Shown: piece after piece, positions 1 to 21,744 of the stretch
How positions within the stretch are numbered: the first letter of the stretch is position 1
Layout of the letters: every line of letters begins with the position of its first letter
NCBI GenBank assembly: GCA_037447655.1
Contig: JBBHKE010000842.1
Location: 1 to 64,000 of the forward strand
DNA: 64,000 bases
Origin: Zygnema cylindricum
Lineage: Eukaryota; Streptophyta; Zygnematophyceae; Zygnematales; Zygnemataceae
Reading direction: 5' to 3'
Translations under genes and position numbers: made by a program
Notes under the pieces: generated by a model
The model's input: only the letters and a program-made list of their open reading frames with translations
Told to the model about the DNA's origin: nothing
The model's database searches: none

Positions 1-20
1 GGTTCCAGTTGTTGGGGCAT

Positions 21-10234
<10,214 letters not shown>

Positions 10235-10611
10235 CTGGGAGAGAGAGGAGGGAGAGGCACCTCCCTCTACCCCCCCCTTTGAGGTGGGGGGGGAGGAGAG
10301 GAAGGGAATTGTTTGGAGGGAGGGGAAGAAAGAAACCTGAGAAATTTGAACCCAAAAAAGAAAAAATACAAAAAAAAAAAAACAAATCAGATGGTAATAG
10401 ACATAAAAGGACAGAAAAGGACAACGGACGAAAAGGACAAAGATAAGAAGAAAACTTGAACTGTGGAAATAGATAAGGATAAAAAACTACGGAAAGGAAC
10501 ATGAAAAAAGCATAAAAAAAAAGATAAAGAAATACAATAATCAAAATGAAAAAATTAACTTATGTCAAATAAATTAGTTTTTATGGTTGTTAAAATTTTG
10601 CATTTTTGGGG

Positions 10612-10644
10612 AGAGAGAGAGAGAAAGAGAGAGACAGAGGGGGG

Positions 10645-10737
<93 letters not shown>

Positions 10738-10740
10738 GGG
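10612..10740. repeat. (GA)n microsatellite plus G-run
   Basis: About 90 bases of uninterrupted GA (from about 10638) followed by a run of about 14 G. Confidence 0.95.
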
Positions 10741-10913
10741 GTGTTAAAGCAATTAAATAAATTAAAAAAAAAAAAAACATAATCGCTTATCTCTACCCCT
10801 ATCCCAACACCTATTCCTCTTCCTTCCCTCTCCCCCCCCCTCCCCTTCCTTTTTTAAACAAGTATATCTAAGACTTACGGAGGATTTTCCATAGATTTTG
10901 ATTTTTTTAGATA

Positions 10914-10914
10914 G

Positions 10915-10990
<76 letters not shown>

Positions 10991-11091
10991 TACTTACCTA
11001 TTATTGTTTTTCCGGAAATTTATTTTATTGAGTTTTAAATAATTTTATTTTATTTTATTTTATTTTATTTTATTTCATTTCATTTCATTTT
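10914..11091. repeat. (AT)n followed by (TTTTA)n microsatellites
   Basis: Near-perfect AT dinucleotide run 10916-10986, then TTTTA pentanucleotide repeats 11039-11091, both embedded in AT-rich spacer. Confidence 0.95.
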
Positions 11092-11147
11092 TTAAATTTG
11101 ACATTAGAAGCTCATCTTGTTTTTTTATGATTCGCATTAAAAAATGT

Positions 11148-11190
<43 letters not shown>

Positions 11191-12167
11191 AGAGAAAAAA
11201 TATGTATGCGTTGAAAGAGGGATTCAAAAATTCCAGCATTAAAAATAAATAGACAAACAATAACAAAAAAAAATTGGAGATGTAAGAATACTTTTGAATG
11301 TTCAAGGAAAAAACAATGGAGTCTAAAAAAACTGACGCAATTTCAGATTTTATAGGGTGTATTAGGAAAACTGGCATGACTTTATAATTTTTTTCCAAAA
11401 AAATAGAATTTTTCTCTAAAATTTCTATTTTTTTCTTATTCTTAAAACTTCCAGTACACGATTTGTGATTATAAAATCTGAGCGTATACAAATTTATAGT
11501 CAAAAGGGAAAAAAAAAAAAAAAAACAGATCTTTAGGTCGCATATGTACTTAATTAGTCAGTTTCTACTCTATAATCATTTTTTTGTTCAGTTTGAGTCA
11601 AATAAATTTAATGTTAATACAATAAAGTTTTTGGTTTCCAAATCACCTCCAAAAATTTTGAATGAATTCCTCCGCAAAATTCCAAAAAAAAGTAGCATTA
11701 TAGTAAGAATGTCATAAAAACAAAAAAAAAAGAGGAAAAAAAACAAAAACAAAAAATTCAAAGGTTCACAACTTTCATTCCTCTCGTAGGCTACACGAAT
11801 TCCATCTATATTTGAAGTTAAAAGGAAAAAACAATCAAATTTGGTTGCGGATTCTTCTCGATTTTGTCAAATATAAAAAAGTTTGAATATTGCTGAATGT
11901 GCGAAATACACGTTGTCACGTACGATAAAATAATATCGCTTGACGATATATAAATTACATATCGTGTGGAATAAAACGATATCGCAAATGACCGATGAAT
12001 ATCGTATGCGAGATAATCTATGCTGCACAAAAATATCGTATGACATGTAGAAATTCTAGAAGCAGCGGACGATATTATTATAATTGTTATAAAATAGTAC
12101 GGTATAAAATAAGTTCGCCTGTGATAATAATACAACATATCGTGTACTATTTCACATATGATACGGT
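11092..12167. other. Spacer with a 38-base poly-A run; no gene recognised
   Basis: Contains an A-homopolymer at 11152-11189 and AT-rich sequence. From about 11930 there are repeated ATATCG/CGTACGATA words. No convincing coding region is seen on either strand. Confidence 0.5.
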
Positions 12168-12953
12168 CAGAGGTCGCAAACGGCTAACCGAAACCGTAAC
12201 CGACCGTTAACCGACCGCCCGCGTCGGATCCGGAACGGATTCGGTTGCCAAATTTGGGGGGTCAGGCGGATTCGGGCGGATGATTCACGAAAAAAAACAA
12301 AAAAAATCGGTTACGGTCGGGTAAGCAAAAATGAAAAAAAATGAAGGTTTTGTACTGTCGATACTATCCCAAACATAGTTCAAAAGTAGGCGTTTTTATG
12401 GTAGGCCTTTGGTCGGCGCCTTTATCTTAAGTTGTGTTATGGGCTTTTCATGTGATCTTCTTAGATCGCTACTTTGATCAGCGACCGTCGGATCGTCCGA
12501 ATCTGACGGTGTAAATAACATTTTTTGGTCCGAATGTTTTAATTGGTCCAATTTTTTGTCTGGATGTTTTAATTGGCTTGAATAGGTCCGAATACAATAT
12601 GGGTCTTAATGTCATATTGTATGTTTTGCATACAATAGGCATATTGTATGGGCCTACTTTCACCTACTTTTGAACTATGATCCCAACATTATTGTACTTT
12701 GTACTCTTAGTATCGTGGAAGGTATAAGGGAGATGTACCACTAATTTTGTACTTATTCGGGTACGGGCGGGTACGGGTAGTCGCGAGGAATCGAGACTCG
12801 GTTAACTTTTTTTTTCGTAAACGTGTTCCGCGTAACGGTTAACAATTTAGGAGCGTGACATAATCCGGTCGGGCGTCAGGTACTCAGATTTTGAAAAAAA
12901 AAAAAAAAACGGTCGGTTTCGGTTATCTCAAATTTTGACTTTTGTGACCTCTG
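12168..12953. mobile_element. hAT-type MITE (CAGAGGTCGC family), interrupted copy
   Basis: Starts CAGAGGTCGCAAACGG and ends TTGTGACCTCTG. Internal sequence matches the copy at 28067-28538 (shared CCGACCGTT, GCGTCGGATCC, GGAGCGTGACATAA words). Removing the nested 306-bp element and one 8-bp target copy leaves 472 bp, exactly the length of the second copy. The flanks (GATACGGT / CTGTCCGG) do not match, so no target duplication is visible. Confidence 0.85.
12374..12679. mobile_element. Nested hAT-type MITE (CATAGTTCAAAAG family)
   Basis: Terminal inverted repeats CATAGTTCAAAAGTAGGCG and CACCTACTTTTGAACTATG. The flanks ATCCCAAA / ATCCCAAC form an 8-bp target duplication with one mismatch. The uninterrupted site exists in the related element near 28256, confirming the insertion boundaries. 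Same family as 15030-15536. Confidence 0.9.
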
Positions 12954-13481
12954 CTGTCCGGCATTTGTTAAAAAAAATTGTATATCAACTCCGGTGGCGA
13001 TGTATCGTGTACTAATCGTGTACGAATTATCAACATCGCAAGCTATTATAATATCGTATAGTACACAACAACATCATTATTAGGATAAAATAAATGTCAC
13101 GTAAGATGTTGTAGCATCGCATACGTACAGAAAAATCTCGTCTCATTTAACAATTTCGCACGGAATATAGCAGGATACGAATGTTGAAATTATATATTAC
13201 CAAGTACCAACTATACGATAAATATCTATAATTATACCGTACACCGTCAATCGCTATTAGAGTATATAACGCCAATGCGGTGCCCTTTTACAAAAAAAAA
13301 AACCCGAAATACAATCCATAATTCTATTTTTTCCATTATTCTAGTTAGGGTTTTTTTTCAATTAGCGTTAGCAAGGGAAGTACACTGCGATGGAAATAGT
13401 GTGGCGTACGGACAGGATATTTCCGTACGAAATGGTACTTTTTGAATTACAAAGGCATAAAAAGACACTTAACATTATTGC

Positions 13482-13752
13482 GCACACATGTGAATGTGCA
13501 CTGGAAGAAAGAGATGCAAACTCGTCGAAAATAATCACGTTCTCATATGTTCGTCCGTCGACCGTGTGAACAGCGCGACGGCGTACAAATATATCAGATT
13601 TTGTACGGTTACACATATTACTGTAGACATTGAAAGGGCGGGTATTTATTATTCAGGACAACCCAAAGTACAGTTAGGGATTAATTAGTATATATATTTA
13701 AAAAATTTTTTTCAAACCCCCCCCCCCCCCCCCCCCCCCCCCGCGCTCAGTG

Positions 13753-13783
<31 letters not shown>

Positions 13784-14139
13784 AATATCCGTACGATTTT
13801 TCGTACGATTATCCGTACTCTTTTTCGTACGGTTTTCCGTTCTCTGACTGTACGGATATGCAATTTTTATGTTGGTCCCGGTACGATATATCGAGGAATC
13901 TGCTCGATCGATATTCGCACACATGTGAATGTGCACTGGAAGAAAGAGATGCAAACTCGTCGAAAAAAATCACGTTCTCATATGTTCGTCCGTCGACCGT
14001 GTGAACAGCGCGACGGCGTACGAATTGTCAGATTTTGTACGGATACACATATTACTGTAGACATCGAAAGGGCGGGTATTTATTATTCAGGACAACCCAA
14101 ATTACAGTTAGGGATTAATTAGTATATATATTTAAAAAA
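13482..14139. repeat. Direct duplication (two ~220-bp copies, 435-bp offset)
   Basis: The segment starting GCACACATGTGAATGTGCAC recurs at 13482-13704 and 13917-14139 with very few differences, inside the TIR element 13240-14217. The hairpin and a GTAC-rich segment lie between the copies. Confidence 0.9.
13717..13781. repeat. C26-loop-G30 hairpin
   Basis: A run of 26 C (13717-13742), a 9-base loop GCGCTCAGT, and a run of 30 G (13752-13781). It is a near-perfect inverted repeat able to form a hairpin, G-quadruplex or i-motif. Confidence 0.9.
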
Positions 14140-14236
14140 AAAAAAAATCCCGATTAGTGTTAATAACACTAATTTTTTTTTACGCTATTTATTCCTTTAA
14201 TAGCGATTGACGGTGTAGCGTACTATGTAGTAACAC

Positions 14237-14451
14237 TGCACCGCGAATCGCTATTATCGTCAATGTCATTTTCGCCACCGAACACATTTTCTCCTCCGTG
14301 CCACTTGTTCGGTTATTCCGACCGTCAAGGTGGAAAGGTAAGGATCGCACCTTCCTGTTGGCGGGCACCAGACGAAATCGGACGTGTGTGCGGTGGAAAG
14401 GTTACTAAAGTGGCTACAAAACATTTGACGCTAATAACGATTCGCGGCGTA
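14237..14451. mobile_element. TA-type MITE, ~215 bp
   Basis: Left end TGCACCGCGAATCGCTATTA; right end CTAATAACGATTCGCGGCGTA. Internal sequence (TTGGCGGGCACCAGACGAAA, GGACGTGTGTGCGG) resembles sequence near 43640-43690. Its right edge abuts a decayed LINE-like tail. Confidence 0.75.
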
Positions 14452-14975
14452 CTCTTTATGTCGGAGTGGCCGCCAGAAAGGACGAACGAGATTTTGCGCG
14501 CCGTGAACCTATGGATGAATTTGTTCGGATGCGGTCGATTTTTTTGTTGTTTGCGCGTCGCTTTGGATGAGTTACTTCGTGTAATCGGCGTTCTTTTTAT
14601 TGGAGGGCCCCTGCGAACCTTCCCCTTTTATCCTCGCATCATTTTAACGACCCTTTTCGCTTCGCATTGTTATACCTACAATGTTTATCTGTGCGTGTGA
14701 AAGTTTCTATCCTCGTTCGATCTGCTATTGCACTTATGGATGGTTATGTGTTTTGGATCTCCCTCGGCGTCCTCTTCCAAGTTTGGGGGGATTAGAGGAT
14801 TCGTTTTTTCATTGCTGGTTTTGTGATTGTTTTTCTTTTCCATGTCCTTTGCCAAATTGCCATTTTTGCTTTGCTTGCTCCCGTGCTCTGTTTCTCAGTT
14901 TGACAATTGCTTGTTCTTTACTTTTGTTCCCATGTACTCAGCTGGTTAACAATCGGGCTTTCTTATAAAGCTCAG
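14452..14975 (+). pseudogene. Decayed LINE-like element, 3' end
   Basis: Nucleotide similarity to the better preserved copy at 53987-55575: CCTATGGATGAATTTGTTCG near 14509, TTGGATGAGTTACTTCGT, a T/G-rich tail, and CCATGTACTCAGCTGGTTAA near the end (compare 40006 and 55510). All frames are broken. Its 5' edge coincides with the MITE ending at 14451. Confidence 0.55.
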
Positions 14976-15029
14976 CTAGTACTATATGGCAATATCATGT
15001 ACTACATAATGATATTGTGTACTATATAC

Positions 15030-15536
15030 CATAGTTCAAAGGTAGGCGTTTTTATGGTAAGCCTTTGGTAGGCGCACAAAATTTGGCACAAAACTCGCGT
15101 AGAGTAGGCATACTGTATGTGTGCGCTTTTGTGCACACTCTTGTACGAACGTACGAATATGACGTATGATCATAGTACAGCGCACGCCGCCGGACGATTT
15201 TTTTTTGCGAACTGACACGGCGTAGGATGAGTTGTGTTATGGGCTTTTCATGTGATCGTCTTAGATCGCTAATTTGATCAATGACCGTCCGCTCGTCTAA
15301 ATCTGACGGTTTAAATAAAAAAAACTTAAAAACTCACAGATTTATTTTTTTTGTCCGGATGTTTTTCAAAATTTAGACATGACGTTTAATTCTATATCGA
15401 TCGATGTGAAACTCAACCCTGTTACTATTTATTCTCATTTTGCGACCAATACAATATGGGTCTTAAGGTCATATTGTATGTTTTACATACAATAGGCATA
15501 TTGTATGGGCCTACTTTCACCTACTTTTGAACTATG
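15030..15536. mobile_element. hAT-type MITE (CATAGTTCAAAAG family), 507 bp
   Basis: Inverted termini CATAGTTCAAAGGTAGGCG and CACCTACTTTTGAACTATG. A perfect 8-bp target duplication CTATATAC flanks it (15022-15029 and 15537-15544). It shares TTGTGTTATGGGCTTTTCAT and CATACAATAGGCATATTGTA with the nested copy at 12374. No transposase. Confidence 0.95.
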
Positions 15537-15544
15537 CTATATAC

Positions 15545-17448
15545 TAATATGGAGGCCTTTTGGCTAATCACCAAGAGGGGCCTTTCAACACATTGACCTC
15601 GTAACATCTCAATAGACTCAATGAAATTTTGCTTCTTGAAATAGTTAGTGTTTGTGCATCCATTGAATGGCATACCCATTCGAAACATACCAATGCGACT
15701 AGAAAACTCACTGGAAGCCACACTATTATAATACCCTTGAAACTTCCCCCCTTCTGGTGAAGTTGTTGTTGTCAACACGCAAATCATGGTTGATAACCAA
15801 GAAAAACTCTCGAAGCAGGATTCCTGCGAACTCATGAAGAATCTTTGCCCGCCAAAAAGACGTCCCGAGACCCGAGACCCGAGGCCCGACCCGAGTATTC
15901 GCTGTGTAATCGCAAAACTTGCAAAGCTTATGGACATCTACTTTTAAGAAATCAAGGCAATGGTCTAATCTCGTGACCACTGGATTTGCACATACGAAGT
16001 ATTGGAAGCAACATGTTCTGGTCTTGGAATCTTGAAGCCCGAGAGGATGAAAAGGACAGCCTCAGATTTTAGACAGTTCACCGAACAGGAAGACTTAGCC
16101 GCTCAATGACTCGGTAGAAAGGGATACGTGGACGTTTTAGCAGTGAAGTGTAGATTTGGAAACAATCACTTTGGCAACCATTTTCCCGTGCATATGAACC
16201 TATCGATGAAGAATGACAACAGCCGCAAAGTTGGGAAGACTTTCAACCTCTATAGTGAGGCATTAAGATCCCTTTCTGTGATTTATTTTGAATCAGGCAA
16301 ACCACAACATTCCACTACTGTACAGCATTCTATCTTATGGGAACTATTTGACACAACCCATTGTTTCACGGCAGCAAAAAGTCTCGACTCAATTCAAATT
16401 TAAAGACACAGTATAGAGAAAATGCCCTCCAAACTCAAGCAATTACATATATACAATCAGCCTCAGGTCACTATACTGCCCATTGTTACTAGAGTTAAAC
16501 ATTTTCCATGCAGTTGAAGTACGTTTTCTCTTCACACAGTTTCAATCAAACACAGAAAAACTTTTACCTTTCGATTGCTTGCCTCATAACAAGATGGTCT
16601 ACCGCAGAGTAAGAGGCCTTTTGAATCCAAAAAATTCTTAACTATATTAATGATGGGCAGTGTACCTGCCTAAAACATAGATGGACAATGACTGGCGACA
16701 CTGCACACGCCAGAACAGGACTTGCAACCTGCCGGATAATGATGCATTACCTGTTTTAGAGTTCAGCAACATTGTGGCATGCGATAATAACAAAAGTAAA
16801 AATCCACTCGATTTCAAGTATCATACACATGGCTTCCATTTCAACTCCACCAAAAAGAGGACAGTTACTATTACAAATGTATCAGGTGGCATTCTTGCAC
16901 ACGAGCCTTCAAAGGGATATGGCTGCTATCATCCTGATACTCAGGTCTAGCATCAGGCTGCCAAGCAGTAAAAAAGGAAAGAATCCTGCCAGTAAACCAC
17001 ACAAAAACACTATACTCCATTCTAGTTGCTATTATTCCTGTTGCTGACAGCCAACATCTGAATTGCGTACTTCCATCTCCAAAAAAATATTGGACCAACT
17101 GAAAAATTTATGTACAAGATCCCCAAGCCTTATTCCATTTTAGTATCCACTGCAGGAATTGCCTCAATTGCTGGCAATCTACTAGAGATAAAAAAATAAA
17201 GAAGAAGACCATCTGTCACCGTTCAACATCCATTATATAGTCAATTGGAATGAATCTATCACCTCTCTCTGTTTCCAAATAAGCTGATACGCAAAAACAA
17301 TCGAGACTATGTTCTCCAGAATTTGATCAGAAGTTCATGAATCCTTCCATTAGCAGCATCTTGTCATTCAGCAGATGCATAACATCATTCTCAACGGAAA
17401 TGTTGTTACAAAATGTCTTTCTTCCATCACCAGAAGCTTCACAGAAGC
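15545..17448. other. Spacer downstream of the BTB-tail-like gene
   Basis: Mixed composition with short open frames on both strands (for example 15521-15937 minus and 16681-16950 plus). None shows recognisable domains or a coherent exon chain. It may include the 3' UTR of the minus-strand gene ending at 17449. Confidence 0.4.
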
Positions 17449-19074
17449 TCAAGCAGTAATTGAAAGAGGCCTTGTCACGGCCTGAAGTCGTGCTCTCTGG
17501 CACCACTGGCCATACGACTTCTGAAAATTTGGCCAATCAGAAATCGACCAGGAATACTCCTCCAACCATGTTGCAAAAATGAGCTCCTGGTCAGGCGCAG
17601 GAAGGGGAGCAATGGCATTCTGCAAGGCCTCCTCTGTTTCCTGCATAACAGTCGAAAACAGGTGACGCGCTTCAGTCTTTGCATTTCATGTTTTTATACA
17701 CAAAATCGTCCAAAAATATTTTGGGACTCTTTTGCAGCTGCAATATTTTTCACAAAAATAGGTCCCAGCGGCAATTGCCAGCTTGAATCCACATTAATAC
17801 ATGCTAGTATGTCAACATAAAAACACAATCTAGAAAACAAGCGAAGATACTGAATGACTCACACAAAAAAGCAGCCAAAGATTTTACAACAACTCAGCTC
17901 AACTACTCATCAGTAACTCGATGTACTGTTATCAAGGAATGCGAGACCAGAGGGTGTGCGCTAGTTTTTCCCAAAAAAAATAAACGGAAGATGCCATAAA
18001 AAAATGACAGTCGTAAAATCCACGCTAAGCAGGATAGGAAAAAATTGGACAGGATAAGACGGCACAAACACTTTGTACCATGTGACGCACCAAGAAAATA
18101 CAAAAAACAGGCAAGACTTCTCGCTGAAACTAAGTAAAGAATATGGCTGACAAAAATCACAACAGCTATTAATGTTTCACCTGCTTCTCCCAATTGCTGA
18201 AAATAGGTCCATCGCCTCCATGAGTTGCACGGCAAAAGAGAGGGAGCCAAAGCAGCAAAAAACGGAAACGAACTTGATTCGTTACAAATACAGCATCATT
18301 TCCAATAGCCCGGCACAAAATAGCAGATAAGCGAACAAGACTTCGTTGAATCCTTGGACTAGACGTAAGAGACATAGAAGCAAGCATAGTCGCTCTGCTC
18401 CATTGCCAGCAAACCTCGTCGATTCCATCACACTCTCCCATCTTTTCCACAACCCACAGAAGTTCCTGCGCAAGCTTTTCTGCTTTGTCTCCTTCGATAC
18501 TTCCAAATTCATTCAAACTGGCCCATGCATAGCGTTCAATCATTTGGCCAAGTCGAGTAGATCCTTTCTGTCGTTTCAGAGCAGTCTCCAACAACTGCAA
18601 AGTCCTGCGGAAAGCTCTTGCTAACGCTGCTTTGTTCACCGCTAAAAGAGGATGCTCAAGAGAAGCATTTTCAGCAAGCATTCTCTCAGCCATAGCTCTT
18701 GTAAAGGCATACTTTGGAGAGGACGTTGGCAAATTGGTAACAAGAGTAAGAGCATGAGAAAGAGCTCTTCCTATGGCGCCATCTGGCTTGTTTTTTACGC
18801 TGCTTCTGACGTCACGCTGAGCTGTCATAGCAGTTTCTGCACAAGTAGCCATGACAGTGTACGGGAGAACCAGAGGAAGTATGACGAGACTGAGAAGCTG
18901 CTCAGCCAAAGGACGAAATACGAGGAAAGCTTCCGAGATAAATTTTGCAGAAGACGCCAAAAAAAAGTGCCAGATTACAGCAGACAGGCTGTTGACATGT
19001 CGCGGATTATTCTGCGGTTCAGCATATTGAAGGTTGCAAGAAGACGAACGAGAAGACATGTCTCCAGCTGGCAT
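17449..19074 (-). CDS. Two-exon protein resembling C-termini of plant BTB/POZ-family proteins
   Basis: Exons 19074-18181 and 17640-17449 join in phase 0 (donor CAG|GTGAAA, acceptor TTATGCAG|GAA), giving 361 aa. Residues about 40-85 are hydrophobic (LLSLVILPLVLPYTVMATCA). The middle is helical, with KYAFTRAMAERMLAEN and AFRRTLQLLETAL. The C-terminus has PLPAPDQELIFATWLEEY followed by SDWPNFQKSYGQWC. From memory, the pattern of a WL segment followed by DWPN and WC resembles the non-BTB tail of some plant BTB/POZ proteins (At3g05675/At1g63850-like). No BTB domain precedes it here, so the family link is inference. The start is the first ATG of a long open frame. An upstream exon carrying a BTB domain is possible but was not found. 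Confidence 0.6.
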
Positions 19075-20091
19075 GATTTGTAATTTCTTTACGCAATTTT
19101 CTTCTCACAAGAAATTATCTTAAGCAAGAAGCAGGAACCAAGCCACTATATTTGATACGAGGAACAGAGAGTGTTGAAAGGGAAAAGGAAACGACAAAAA
19201 TGTAAGTAAAGCAGTGGGGTATGACAGACTCAACGGCGTTCAGCTTTCGAATTACGAGGATTGACGAGACTGTTTGACAGTTGGCATCGCGGATTGCTCT
19301 GGACAAAGAGCTAAACCATGGCCTCAGGAAAGGAGAAGGATGTTGAGGGAGGATCTTGTAACCTCCTCAAATATTGGAAGCAGAGACTGATGTGGCACGG
19401 ACAGAGTGCACGAAGATTTATGCTGCGACAATGTCTGACAGTTACTGTAACTAGGGCGGATTGCCTGGAAACGAGTGGTTCAGCTTCACTCTTTCGTACA
19501 TTTTTGCTCCTAAAGTCGATCGCACTTTTTTCAGAATTCCTCGTTGACACAATTGAAACATAATTTAACGTTGCCAAAACAACTAAGGCATGGCCATACG
19601 CTCGCACGCACTGGCTGGATGAGTGCTAGAACTTAAATGGTGTTGGTTGATGTGTTTATTTTGGTGGTTGTGAATGTGATAAACTGCTGAACAGTTACAA
19701 ACAACGCAATTCGTGTGTGGTTGTGTCATATCTTGATTCGAAAAGTTCATAAAGGAGCGACATCAGAATCTGTACGGAGGATTCAAAATCTTGCAAATTA
19801 TTTTGTTTTGTTTCACTTTATCATGTAAAAGGTTTGACAAGTCAGCAAGAAACCTGTCCAGATCAATAAAGACGCGTTCCAAAACGACATGCTGAGAGTA
19901 CGGTTTCAGATTATCTGGGACAATAATACTCGAACCGTACTAGGAAACAGTCTACGTGTACAGTAAAGAGCATATCCAACGCCCTTCATTAGAATCTTCC
20001 ATGATAGGCCAGCAGGTCAAAGTCGTACAGTTTAACGTCAAAGATTTTCTGTGTGGTGGAGGTTCGCGAGCGGGCATGCAATACCAGGAAC
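19075..20091. other. Upstream spacer, no gene recognised
   Basis: Presumed 5' flank of the minus-strand gene at 17449-19074. Short open frames on both strands lack recognisable motifs. Confidence 0.4.
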
Positions 20092-20165
20092 TACACCGCG
20101 AATCGTTATTAGTGTTAATATCTCTAATTTGGGTTCTTAAAATTTTGATTTTTCTTTTCAAATAG
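20092..20165. mobile_element. TA-type TIR end (TACACCGCGAATCG)
   Basis: Reads TACACCGCGAATCGTTATTA and continues almost identically to the left end of the element at 21745 through CAAATAGGATACATGATTTTA. It directly precedes the hAT transposase fragment; no matching right end was found. Confidence 0.75.
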
Positions 20166-20434
20166 GATACATGATTTTAGTTTTAGCAATACCCGCTACT
20201 TCGGCTCCTTCGGAGAGGGTATTTCCAGCGGCCGGTCAAATTGCCACAGCAAAACGGAACCAGCTTTGTCCGGAGTCCGTTGAAAATCTGGGTTTTTTAA
20301 AAGGATCGTGGAAAACAACGGAGTCTCTCATAAATGTTCGCGATGAAAAAGAGAAGGCGAATGAAAGAGAAAGATGTAATGATGATAATGTGGGAAATAC
20401 GGTATTTCGGAATGGAAAACGGTCAAGGGAATAG
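20166..20434 (+). pseudogene. hAT transposase C-terminal (dimerisation) fragment
   Basis: The open frame from ATG 20171 reads LAIPATSAPSERVFPAAGQI, KRNQLCPESVENLGFLKGSW, the hallmark hAT C-terminal dimerisation region, then a charged tail and stop at 20434. It is preceded by an acceptor-like TTTTCTTTTCAAATAG, so it may be the last exon of a transposase gene. The catalytic part is absent upstream, making this a truncated remnant. Confidence 0.85.
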
Positions 20435-20536
20435 GGAAAAGTACTTGGAGATTGGTGGAAATCTTCATCCAAAAATAATTAATGAAGTAATTTTTTTATT
20501 ATTTTTGGGTACATTTTTATAATGTACGGTTGAAAT

Positions 20537-21040
20537 ATTGCAGATTTTTGGAGATTGAGATGTTAAAAGGTAGGACTTGGAGAATTTTCAGATTTTGAAT
20601 AGAGTGGTTTTGAAAATTTGAAACATTGATGATTTAGAAATGGATTTTGAAAAATTTGACATTGCAGATTTTTGAAAATTGAGATGTTAAAAGGTAGGAC
20701 TTGCAAAATTTTCAAATTTTGAATAGAGTGGTTTTGGAAATTTGAAACATTGATGATTTAGAAATGGATTTTGAAAATTTTGACATTGCAGATTTTTAGA
20801 GATTGAGAATTGGTTAGTTAAGAATCTTAGAATTTGCAGAATGTGAAATCGGTGATTTGGCAAGATACGAAGCATTCAGAATTTGAGAATTGAATCTTGA
20901 GGGTTTTGACATTGAAGATTTTGGAGATATAGAATTGGTAAGCTAGGAATTTTACAATTTTCAGAATGAGTAATTGGTGATTTGGCAAGATGTGAAGTAT
21001 TGAGAATTTGGGAAAATGTAATTTTTAACATTATGACATT
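20537..21040. repeat. 124-bp tandem repeat, ~4 copies
   Basis: ATTGCAGATTTTT recurs at 20537, 20661 and 20785, exactly 124 bp apart. A more diverged unit (ATTGAAGATTTTGGAG) starts near 20909. Copies one and two are nearly identical. Confidence 0.9.
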
Positions 21041-21744
21041 TAATTGATTATGTATGTTGGTGAATTGAGGCATCAGAGACTTGTATGTTAATGCCTCTAA
21101 GCTGGACTGGAAATAGGACTAAGAAATATGAAATATGTCTTAAATAACGCCATGTATCGAATCAATGTATACGGAATCTGGGAAAATACCTCATAATTGT
21201 CCAAATTTCAACTTATGCATTTATTTTGCCCGGCATAATCTCAGATCGCTTGTAAAATGGACTGAAAATGCTTTAAAGTCGAAAGCAACAGCCAAAAGGA
21301 CATTCAAGAAAGGTATGGGAGCGTGGAACCCAAGTAAAACCCCCTTAAATTAGGAATAATGAAGGAAAAATCGCGATTTTTTTACCGAAATCGGGAGAAA
21401 GGGGGTCCGCTGCGCGTTCAGGGAATAAGACGTACAGTTGAGTGTACAGGCCGTACATTTATATGTACGTTCCGTACAGCTATCGCCGATAGTTATTGTT
21501 ATTGGTGTTATCGCCGATAGGTACCCGATATTATCGGTTACTTATTGGCGATAACACCGATGTCGATAAATCGTACCAATATATCGATTATCGGGAACCC
21601 GAAAAAAGGTCCATATCGGTTATCGGTAAATCTTTACCGATACACAACACTAGAAAATACCATACGAGGACAATATCCACGATTTCTTGGTGCCGTATGT
21701 CGCATGAGAAACGCTCGATATTTCGATACTATATTAAAGTACGC
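21041..21744. other. Spacer with GTAC and TATCG-rich words; no gene
   Basis: 21430-21740 is rich in GTAC and in TATCGCCGATA/TATCGGTTAT words forming small inverted repeats. No coding sequence is recognised. Confidence 0.5.

Larger units (their letters stand above)
13240..14217. mobile_element. TA-flanked TIR element, 978 bp, non-coding
   Basis: Left end TACACCGTCAATCGCTATTA and right end TAATAGCGATTGACGGTGTA are perfect inverted repeats over 20 bp. The body contains a long internal direct duplication and a C-run/G-run hairpin. No transposase is seen, so it is presumably non-autonomous. Confidence 0.85.

Noticed and set aside
11152-11189. Poly-A run as a SINE or processed-pseudogene tail
   Set aside because: No recognisable body upstream and no target duplication.
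14263-14700. 145-aa plus-strand open frame
   Set aside because: Spans a MITE and a decayed LINE tail; composite, not a gene.
16681-17098. Open frames on both strands in the spacer at 16.7-17.1 kb
   Set aside because: No domain, no splice chain, and both strands are equally open; treated as non-coding.
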